From NCBI GenBank assembly GCA_028565635.1, contig JAOXYB010040650.1:1-13068 (forward strand): 13,068 nt of DNA, written 5' to 3'. The stretch comes from Phoronis ovalis (lineage: Eukaryota; Phoronida; Phoronidae). Of the stretch, positions 9,001 through 13,068 are shown one piece after another (positions within the stretch are counted from its first letter, which is position 1; each line of letters opens with the position of its first letter). Below the pieces are notes generated by a model. That model saw nothing but the letters and a program-made list of their open reading frames with translations, did no database searches and had not been told where the DNA came from. The translations under genes and the position numbers were made by a program.

Positions 9001-10015
9001 CTACTTTAACCTATATTTCCATAATATAAGATTTTTAGTCTTTTAAATACCAGGTGATCTTAGCAAAAACATGTCTATCTTTGTTTACAAACCCATCGTT
9101 TCAGAACATAAACCTTGGGTAAATAGTAAATGACTAAATTTATTTACCACGATCAGCAACACCATAGCCAGGACGACAAAAACTATGTGGGTGACAATAG
9201 GCGTCCTCTGCATTTCTTAACATGAATCCCTCCTTGCATTGACATATTAAGTTGCTGGTACGGCTACATTTTCCTACGGCGTATTCAAACAATCTACTGC
9301 AATAAAAACTGCATTCACGACAATAACTAGCATGATGCCAGGTATCGGCATATGTTCCAGACGGACAAGGAGCACATACTGTTGGTGTTGTATTTGTACA
9401 GTGATTTACAAGAAAAGTGCCAGGAGGGCATAAGTCGCACACAATTCCATCATGTTCCACATGTTTCACCTGTAAATATTAATTTCCATTATACTAAAAT
9501 GCCAAATATCTACATCATGTTTTTATTTATGCTACATTTTAATTTTGCCAAATTATGGTGGTATGGTACGCGTGTACCATAAAACCTCTATAGTTTGATT
9601 ACAAAGTAATTTAGATTTTGATGATCGGCTATTTGGTTGATTTACTAGAAAAATCTAAATGAAAGTAAACATAAAACAAAACTTTACTGCATTTTCGCAG
9701 TACAAATATCACAAATCTGGTAAGGCAAAAGAACGATTTATATTTGTCAGCAAAATATTTGTAAGAAATAGGGCTGGTCGAATTAATTGGAAATTTAAAT
9801 GAGCGATAAAGACAGGTGGTCAAACAAAAAGAAATAAAAAAGTAATGTTTTTTGACATAAAACAATTGTGGTTAAAACTAATTGAAGTAATACAATAACC
9901 AGAAAGCTGTAAATTTTATTTTGTTTAATAAGAAAAATATTTCACAAACCTCTCTTTTCCACAGACTAACAGGCTGGCATAAAGTAATAAATACAACAAT
10001 AACCATGAAATGCAT
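2899..10015 (-). CDS. TNFR-like receptor with cytoplasmic ZU5-UPA-death domains (complete, 9 coding exons, 964 aa)
   Basis: This is a single-pass type I membrane receptor, predicted to bind a TNF-family ligand outside the cell and signal through a death domain inside. Coding joins are 10015-9950, 9469-9148, 8740-8522, 8055-7934, 7426-6011, 5040-4870, 4292-4041, 3823-3666 and 3067-2899. All eight introns have GT/AG ends and compatible phases (0,1,1,0,0,0,0,2). Protein layout: signal peptide about 1-18, four TNFR cysteine-rich repeats about 23-181, Ser/Thr-rich stalk to 217, transmembrane helix about 218-239, unassigned linker 240-532, ZU5 about 533-673, UPA about 679-843, death domain about 859-955. 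The ectodomain looks most like osteoprotegerin and the cytoplasmic half most like UNC5/UNC5CL/PIDD. I know of no standard vertebrate protein with this combination, so no symbol is given. The start is supported by two in-frame TAA codons just upstream and a good signal peptide. Ligand and adaptor are unknown. Confidence 0.92.
3068..3665 (-). other. Intron 8 (598 bp)
   Basis: This phase-2 intron splits the death domain. Part of it (about 3195-3345) looks like a plus-strand retroelement tail, described separately; the rest is AT-rich with no visible feature. Confidence 0.8.
3240..3345 (+). mobile_element. Possible 3' tail of a retroelement, opposite strand to the receptor
   Basis: The stretch has T-rich sequence with repeated ATTTTGATTTAATTTTGA-like words, then GTTCGTC, an AATAAA at 3328-3333, and a short AATA/ATAATA tail. 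Invertebrate LINE 3' ends commonly look like this. The left boundary is not visible and no coding remnant is seen, so this is only a suggestion. Confidence 0.3.
3666..3823 (-). CDS. Receptor coding exon 8: death domain, N-terminal half (residues 857-908)
   Basis: The 52 residues form the first helices of a death domain: leucine/tryptophan pattern DEDWTKLCQHLA (870-881, with W873, L876, L880), then LKLSDADLDHIG (896-907) corresponding to the helix 3 region. The acceptor is CATTTTCAG|CAA. Two donors are possible close together; only CACCG|GTATGG leaves the two bases (CG) needed to read into exon 9, while ATAG|GTCACC would break the frame. Confidence 0.88.
3824..4040 (-). other. Intron 7 (217 bp)
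   Basis: This shortest intron separates UPA from the death domain, phase 0 at both ends. It contains no notable element. Confidence 0.8.
4041..4292 (-). CDS. Receptor coding exon 7: end of UPA and lead into the death domain (residues 773-856)
   Basis: Residues 790-843 form the last UPA strands (AEWVLHPNG, then HFAGSIKIEM). Between two strands lies a very basic loop, PKEKKKKHRKK (about 814-825), which resembles a monopartite nuclear localisation signal or a phosphoinositide-binding patch. The remaining DLVRTTKFWVNIVHQDF leads to the death domain. H803-F804-A805 echoes the second PIDD His-Phe-Ser site but lacks the hydroxyl residue, so cleavage there is not expected. The acceptor is TTTCTTTTCAG|GAA and the donor CCTGAG|GTAAAA, phase 0 on both sides. 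Confidence 0.91.
4293..4869 (-). other. Intron 6 (577 bp)
   Basis: This phase-0 intron within UPA contains a frame-broken small minus-strand reading frame near its 3' end (4310-4473), described separately. It also has a 62-codon plus-strand ORF at 4613-4801 that I do not trust as a gene. Confidence 0.8.
4310..4473 (-). pseudogene. Possible frame-broken small membrane-protein fragment in intron 6
   Basis: On the minus strand an ATG at 4473 in ACCCATGGC context opens a basic stretch (MAARERKQTNRDKLFK). It runs into TGA, but in the next frame the sequence continues as a hydrophobic, protein-like segment (LYPASAVGTIAAIAYLMPSK, from 4411). The ATG and this second segment differ in frame by 68 bases (two more than a multiple of three), so one indel would join them. 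I do not recognise the protein. It could be a decayed processed copy, or chance in AT-rich intron sequence. It does not fit as an extra receptor exon, because the phases would introduce stops. Confidence 0.2.
4870..5040 (-). CDS. Receptor coding exon 6: UPA domain, middle part (residues 716-772)
   Basis: The 57 residues continue the UPA domain; UPA is the all-beta segment that packs against ZU5 and the death domain in UNC5-type proteins. The segment reads as a hydrophilic strand-rich stretch (e.g. FKYVDCKGLNLI at 726-737, SMLSFGPDWQLG at 748-759). The preceding LLDCMKE and this start together resemble the UNC5 UPA segment where a charged helix follows a strand. The acceptor is TTTTCAG|AAT and the donor GAACAG|GTAACG, phase 0 at both ends. 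Assignment rests on position between clear UPA and death-domain exons as well as on weak similarity. Confidence 0.9.
5041..6010 (-). other. Intron 5 (970 bp)
   Basis: This is the longest intron, inside the UPA domain, phase 0. It is AT-rich with several poly-A and poly-T runs. I see no ORF of interest, no repeat with clear ends and no RNA gene. Confidence 0.8.
6011..7426 (-). CDS. Receptor coding exon 5: linker, ZU5 domain and start of UPA (residues 244-715)
   Basis: This unusually large 1416-nt exon encodes 472 residues. Residues 244-532 match no domain I recognise; they hold an acidic patch (QNDEDD near 260-265), a VTLLLP...VSSVFIP block near 337-358, and DEGYYSLSLL at 416-425. ZU5 begins around YDSCGGDF (533-540). 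It shows the typical APVVEYQV...RFSRPVKIKLQHC strands (587-611) and ends with IYIYTKHFTVYVV (659-671). H665-F666-T667 sits where PIDD has its His-Phe-Ser cleavage site. UPA starts with AMLFAMYAGSP (683-693). The acceptor is TACTAAATTTTCAG|AGC with a consensus branch-point string; the donor is AAAGAG|GTATAA. Both ends are phase 0. Confidence 0.93.
7427..7933 (-). other. Intron 4 (507 bp)
   Basis: This phase-0 intron separates the membrane-spanning exon from the whole cytoplasmic part. It holds an (AC)12 microsatellite and a consensus TACTAAA-like branch site close to its acceptor at 7427-7440. I see no coding content. Confidence 0.8.
7722..7745. repeat. (AC)12 microsatellite
   Basis: An uninterrupted AC dinucleotide tract of 24 bases lies inside intron 4. 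It is likely to be length-polymorphic. Confidence 0.95.
7934..8055 (-). CDS. Receptor coding exon 4: juxtamembrane stalk and transmembrane helix (residues 203-243)
   Basis: The 41 residues contain one uninterrupted hydrophobic stretch of about 22 residues (218-239, LAFIIPLASV...GCICC). It is followed by TQRQ and then, in the next exon, SKQFDHRK, a basic stop-transfer flank that puts the C-terminus in the cytoplasm. Cys236, Cys238 and Cys239 at the inner membrane face are possible palmitoylation sites (inference). The acceptor is TTACTTCAG|CC and the donor AGGCAG|GTAGGT, a near-consensus 5' splice site. It ends in phase 0, exactly at the membrane/cytoplasm boundary. Confidence 0.9.
8056..8521 (-). 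other. Intron 3 (466 bp)
   Basis: This phase-1 intron separates the stalk from the transmembrane exon. Its only visible structure is an 18-base perfect palindrome at 8238-8255. A minus-strand ORF at 8184-8372 has no domain likeness. Confidence 0.8.
8238..8255. repeat. 18-bp perfect palindrome in intron 3
   Basis: GTAGAGGTTAACCTCTAC equals its own reverse complement. It has no spacer, so it is a cruciform or dimeric-protein-site shape rather than an RNA hairpin. Confidence 0.7.
8522..8740 (-). CDS. Receptor coding exon 3: end of cysteine-rich repeat 3, repeat 4, and stalk (residues 130-202)
   Basis: Residues 130-181 complete the third repeat and form the fourth, with C138, C141, C156, C162 and C181 and the string CEPCAKGTYSD (138-148). 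The end of the repeat, TAFGLF...GNQTRDNICW, resembles the fourth repeat of osteoprotegerin, including a potential N-glycosylation site at N174-Q-T. Residues 182-202 are a Ser/Thr/Pro/Asn-rich stalk. The exon has no usable internal ATG. It is defined by the acceptor CAATTTTAG|GC, the donor TTTAG|GTACTA and the phase match on both sides (1 and 1). Confidence 0.88.
8741..9147 (-). other. Intron 2 (407 bp)
   Basis: This AT-rich phase-1 intron interrupts the third cysteine-rich repeat. I see no gene, repeat or conserved element in it. Confidence 0.8.
9148..9469 (-). CDS. Receptor coding exon 2: cysteine-rich repeats 1-3 (residues 23-130)
   Basis: This exon carries most of the ligand-binding region. 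Cysteines lie at 33, 36, 46, 54, 57, 72, 75, 79, 90, 98, 100, 114 and 120 in the TNFR pattern, with hallmark strings CDLCPPGTF (33-41), VCAPCPSGTY (53-62), ICQCKEGF (97-104) and CRPGYGVAD (120-128). Spacing and these strings match osteoprotegerin and its close relatives better than other TNF receptors, from family knowledge. N48-T-T is a potential N-glycosylation site. The acceptor is ATATTACAG and the donor GATCGTG|GTAAAT; one base (G) is carried into exon 3. Confidence 0.93.
9470..9949 (-). other. Intron 1 (480 bp)
   Basis: The intron lies between the signal-peptide exon and the first cysteine-rich exon. It is AT-rich. The ORF that can be read across 9629-9865 is low-complexity Phe/Tyr/Lys-rich sequence without domain likeness. 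A small hairpin sits at 9563-9580 (ATGGTAC / GTACCAT around GCGT). Confidence 0.8.
9950..10015 (-). CDS. Receptor coding exon 1: signal peptide (residues 1-22)
   Basis: The exon encodes a short N-terminus of 22 residues ending in W19-K20-R21-E22. Residues 4-13 are strongly hydrophobic (MVIVVFITLC) and are followed by a helix-breaking proline and small residues, as in a secretory signal peptide; cleavage near residue 17-18 is my estimate. The ATG is the first in frame after two TAA stops at 16 and 10 codon-steps or fewer upstream. The 3' end is GAG|GTTTGT, phase 0. The dibasic KR at 20-21 could also allow proprotein processing, but that is inference. Confidence 0.85.
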
Positions 10016-10038
10016 TATTGTTATTTATTCTTAAATCT
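10016..10038 (-). promoter_or_regulatory. Short 5' UTR piece and probable 3' splice site ahead of coding exon 1
   Basis: Just upstream of the start codon the minus strand reads TGTCTTTTGCAG and then 21 bases to the ATG. The pyrimidine-rich tract and CAG (AG at plus positions 10038-10037) look like a splice acceptor. That would mean the 5' UTR begins in at least one more upstream exon, which I could not locate. Two in-frame TAA codons lie in the 21 bases. If the AG is not used, the UTR simply continues upstream. Confidence 0.5.
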
Positions 10039-10690
10039 GCAAAAGACAGCATATGATAATGGATAGACTAATGTTAGTCGGCTCTGTAGTTTAAGATAAT
10101 GTCTAATTTTTTTTTCGAAGAAATAATTTTGCTAAAAAGTCATTTAAAAGATGTCTAAAAATTTAATGTAAAGGACAAAATAATCTGGAAGTCTTAACTT
10201 TGAATTTAAAGGAGAAAAATATATGGCACTCCCATATAAAACATAAACATACAGTAGACCACATAAACAGATGATAGTGTATTCAATTTTAAGCATTATA
10301 AACAGCTTTTGCAGAGAGCTTACCAGTTTATTCCAGCAACTGTTTTATGTATTTTAGTACTATAGTGCATTTATTAGAAAACTTCCAATCAATGTTTCTA
10401 ACGACTGATGTCGGTCTACATAATGGATAGAATAAAACAATTACTGTAATAATGTGAACCACTCTTTGCAAAGAAAACTTATATAAATATTTATCATCAA
10501 ACATTTATGTTTAAAAACAATAAACCACATATCTACAGTAGTGTCAGTATAGTTGTGCTGATGTTCATGATTTTTACTGTACAATTTTCTTAGTTCAATT
10601 TATTTCTATTCCTACTTCCTTGAATCTAAACCCAAATTATATATTTTTCACTTTCACAAACATTTTACAACTTAAAAACTTCTTCAAATC
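10039..10690. other. Upstream non-coding sequence, probably intron or 5' flank
   Basis: AT-rich sequence upstream of coding exon 1. I looked on the minus strand for a convincing first exon and promoter and found none. If the acceptor at 10037-10038 is real, this is part of a 5' UTR intron. Confidence 0.4.
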
Positions 10691-10695
10691 CCTAC

Positions 10696-10772
10696 TATTT
10701 CAGTTCAATCTGTTCTGCAGCAAAACCAAGCAAAGTATTCTTATTACCATGTAGGGATAAGTGTATAAAAAT
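10696..10772. repeat. Left 77-bp terminal direct repeat
   Basis: It starts TATTTCAGTTC and ends GTATAAAAAT, and is identical to 11266-11342 at every base. One further base (C, 10773 and 11343) also matches; in the right copy it belongs to the CCTAC duplication. Confidence 0.9.
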
Positions 10773-11265
10773 CGGTCGCAAGTCCGGGTGTGCCTTTTGA
10801 TACTGATGGGTGGCTTTCCAATTCTGTATTATTTTAAATTTCATAACTTTATTATATTGATATTCTTATAGCTCTCCTCCATATATAATTTGACTCTGCA
10901 TGTAAGGCGGTGTTTGTTTTCCTTCGAATTTCCTATTTATACATATATTATTATGGATAGCTATTCCAAGGTGTTATTTTAGCCTAGATCCCAGTTTTGT
11001 GGCTACTCTAAATCGTATATAAAAAGTACATTTTATCTATTTTACACTTTTTCTATTATTACTTAAATCTTATATTTATTTATATCACAGCAGACTTCAT
11101 TATTATCATTAACTTCCTCACTACCCAGGGATACACCTTAGAACCCTGGTGGGAAGGCTGAACTGGAGTTTGTTATCATGAAGTGGCTACCGACCATACA
11201 CTCCGTTGGACATTAACAACATTTATATGTTGTTTAACACTTACTTTATGTAGTGTTTACACAAA

Positions 11266-11342
11266 TATTTCAGTTCAATCTGTTCTGCAGCAAAACCAAG
11301 CAAAGTATTCTTATTACCATGTAGGGATAAGTGTATAAAAAT
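11266..11342. repeat. Right 77-bp terminal direct repeat
   Basis: A perfect copy of 10696-10772, offset by 570 bases in the same orientation. The lack of any mismatch indicates a recent insertion or ongoing gene conversion. Confidence 0.9.
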
Positions 11343-11347
11343 CCTAC

Positions 11348-11909
11348 AAGCTTGAGTTTGCCTAATATGTGATGTCAAGAGGTCTGTTTATTCAGTCATT
11401 TATTAATCAAATTTTTGATAGCCTAAACTTGGTACTTTACCAAGATAAACAAAATTAATATAAATTACAGTTTATTAGCAATAATCTTAAGAGGCTACAA
11501 TAAGTTTTACTTTGAAAACAGGACCAGAAAAGTATCCAAAGTATGTTATAAACAAGATATTCTAAAATGAAAGATGGCTCACCTTTGTTCTAATTGTATT
11601 CAAAAAATGCAAATTTGTGATTCCAGACACAATCACTAGGACTAAATAAACATTTAAAAAAAATAAGCTATAATATGTCAACTTACTATAATTAAATAAA
11701 ACATTAATTTTCAAATTCAGCAGCAATATATAATCTTCAAGCCTTCAGGTTTAATGAGGTTTTGAGTCGGGTTAAAAATATTTCAATCTATTTTTAGTAC
11801 TGGGAAAAACCATGATAATATAAGGCAATGCGCATGACCAGATATTTAGGGTTGTTCCTATAAGCGAGCAAGCCTATTGGTTTTGTATGATTTCTTTCTT
11901 CTTTTTCTT
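11348..11909. other. Non-coding sequence, nothing firm identified
   Basis: AT-rich sequence without ORF. A small hairpin, CTTGGTA/TACCAAG with a 3-base loop, lies near 11428-11444. Confidence 0.4.
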
Positions 11910-12062
11910 CCAATTTTCAGCAAGCTATATCTCGAAGACGGTGACAGCTAGGAACTTGATATTTGATGTGTAACATTCCTGGGGTAGGCCATTGTTGACC
12001 TTGAGGTCAAAAGGTCACTTGAAAGTCAAATTTTGAAAAAAAATTCAAAATGTCCTAAAATG
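11910..12062. repeat. Repeat-like lead-in to the fold-back array, with AGGTCA half-sites
   Basis: Composition changes here from plain AT-rich sequence to mixed sequence with a TTGACC/GGTCAA inverted pair (11995-12010) and two AGGTCA half-sites two bases apart (12004-12009 and 12012-12017). It directly abuts the fold-back array and may be part of the same dispersed element. Without a genome to compare against, its repeat nature is inferred from style only. Confidence 0.35.
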
Positions 12063-12485
12063 AACATACATCAAGTTAGCAGACAACAGATAGCAGATAT
12101 CTGCTAGAAAACGTCAAGTTAGCAGATAGCGGATATCTGCTGTCTGCAATCTGCTAACTTGAAATTTTCTAGCAGACATCTGCTATCTGCTAACTTGACA
12201 TTTTCTAGCAGATATTTGCTGTCTGCTATCTGTTGTCTGCTAGCTTGATGTTTTCTAGGAGACATCTGCCAGCAGATGATTTCTAGCAGATATCTGCAGT
12301 CAGCTATCTGCTAACTTGACGTTTTCTAGCAGACATCTGCTATCTGCTAACTTGACATTTTCTAGCAGATATCTGCTGTCTGTTGTCTGCTAACTTGATG
12401 TTTTCTAGCAGATATCTGCTATCTGCTAACTTGACGTTTTCTAGCAGATATCTGCTATCTGTTATCTGCTAACTTGATGTACGTT
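12063..12485. repeat. Fold-back satellite: inverted 75-bp ends around a 36-50 bp tandem array
   Basis: The outer arms 12067-12141 and 12407-12481 are reverse complements over 75 bases with two mismatches; a weaker match extends to 12063 and 12485. From about 12150 rightward there are seven to eight tandem units in one orientation, each built of TTTTCTAGCAGATATCTGCT then TATCTGC and TAACTTGAY. Unit length varies by insertion of RTCTGCT/TATCTGC heptamers. The word AGCAGATATCTGCT inside each unit is itself a perfect palindrome. The left 75 bases are the same unit inverted, so the array flips orientation near 12142. Confidence 0.9.
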
Positions 12486-12602
12486 ATTTACTGGCATCTT
12501 TAAAAATTCATAGTCTTTAATGGCCAAAGTATTCCCATTCATCATTCATTTATTGACACCCTGTTGTCACAGTTTCAAAAAATTAATAGTTATGTCAAAT
12601 AT
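12486..12602. other. Short unassigned gap between fold-back array and LINE tail
   Basis: The 117 bases of AT-rich sequence show no visible feature. Confidence 0.4.
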
Positions 12603-13068
12603 AGTCAAGTCAAGTCAAAAATCATTTATTAAAGTGACATGTAGTTTTTAAATTTACAATTAAAATATTGATAGTTATAAAATAACAAGTACTACCCAGC
12701 CCGACTGGACTTATAAGTCTAATACTTAACAAAAAAAGTGGCAAAAGAACAGAACAGAAAAAAGAATATATACAATGTACCCTATTTGTTATACAATATG
12801 TCTCATAAATGCACTATATACAAAGGTCGATACATGTTTATATACCTTACCATTCAACAATAAAAATTTAAATTTGTCTTTATTACTGTCTAGATTTATG
12901 AATTCAGGACAAATCACAGTTATATCTTTATATACATTACTAGTCTCAGACCAAATGTTTCTAAAATGTCGCATTTTGTGAATGAATAATGACGTAGTTC
13001 TGCATGCGCTCACGCGATTCATTCATAAATTGCTTCATTGACATGCTGAGCCAAAATCAAAAATCATA
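12603..13068 (-). mobile_element. 3' end of a LINE-type non-LTR retrotransposon, running off the right edge
   Basis: Read on the minus strand, an open frame ends at 12789 with a C-terminal tail containing ICPEFINLDSNKDKFKFLLL and STFVYSAFMRH. This resembles the extreme C-terminus of LINE reverse-transcriptase proteins, where a CP motif is followed by a phenylalanine/leucine segment and a final helix. A non-coding stretch follows, then AATAAA (plus 12625-12630) and three tandem TTGAC units (plus 12603-12617). A short tandem repeat instead of poly-A is typical of CR1-like 3' ends. The catalytic domains are outside the window and an in-frame TGA lies near the edge (about 13058), so the copy is probably dead. 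The clade is not certain. Confidence 0.45.

Larger units (their letters stand above)
10696..11342. mobile_element. Short element with 77-bp terminal direct repeats and 5-bp target duplication
   Basis: Two identical 77-base copies bound a 493-base interior with no coding frame. Immediately outside, the same five bases CCTAC occur on both sides (10691-10695 and 11343-11347), as expected for a target-site duplication made by an LTR-type integrase. Each repeat contains TATAAAA near its right end (10764-10770 and 11334-11340). A non-autonomous miniature LTR element (TRIM-like) is the simplest reading. Against it: the repeats do not start TG and end CA, and I see no tRNA primer-binding site or polypurine tract. 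The orientation is unknown. Confidence 0.5.

Noticed and set aside
9629-9865. Phe/Tyr/Lys-rich ORF in intron 1
   Set aside because: Composition reflects AT-rich sequence. Exons 1 and 2 join perfectly in phase without it.
1-13068. CRISPR array or bacterial operon
   Set aside because: Introns, microsatellites and SINE/LINE remnants show animal nuclear DNA. The only regular array (12063-12485) has no unique spacers.

Overview
The window is eukaryotic, and almost certainly from an invertebrate animal. It is AT-rich, its one clear gene is split by GT-AG introns with matching phases, and it carries (CA)n microsatellites, a tRNA-derived SINE-like element and the 3' end of a LINE. The domain mix, intron sizes and repeat style make a lophotrochozoan such as a mollusc my best guess, but nothing here proves the phylum.

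The core is a single minus-strand gene whose coding part runs from the ATG at 10015 to the stop at 2899. I could join nine coding exons by hand (10015-9950, 9469-9148, 8740-8522, 8055-7934, 7426-6011, 5040-4870, 4292-4041, 3823-3666, 3067-2899). Every junction has GT/AG ends and every phase fits, giving 2895 nt and 964 residues. The order is signal peptide, four TNFR-type cysteine-rich repeats most like osteoprotegerin, one transmembrane helix, a linker of about 290 residues with no recognised domain, then ZU5, UPA and a C-terminal death domain. So a TNF-receptor ectodomain is fused across the membrane to the intracellular module of the netrin receptor UNC5 and of PIDD. The ZU5 domain ends in a His-Phe-Thr triplet placed where PIDD self-cleaves at His-Phe-Ser. 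This receptor is the most interesting object in the window.

Region by region: 1-2812 is non-coding 3' flank with a microsatellite (254-289) and a tRNA-derived SINE-like element (about 808-1012, minus strand). 2813-2898 is the 3' UTR with an AATAAA signal. 2899-10036 is the receptor gene; its introns hold a probable retroelement tail (intron 8), a broken small ORF (intron 6), an (AC)12 tract (intron 4) and small palindromes. 10037-13068 lies upstream and is built largely of repeats: a 647-bp element with 77-bp terminal direct repeats and a 5-bp CCTAC target duplication (10696-11342), a repeat-like stretch with AGGTCA half-sites leading into a fold-back satellite (12063-12485), and the truncated 3' end of a minus-strand LINE (12603 to the window edge). 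The promoter and first non-coding exon of the receptor were not found and are probably further upstream.
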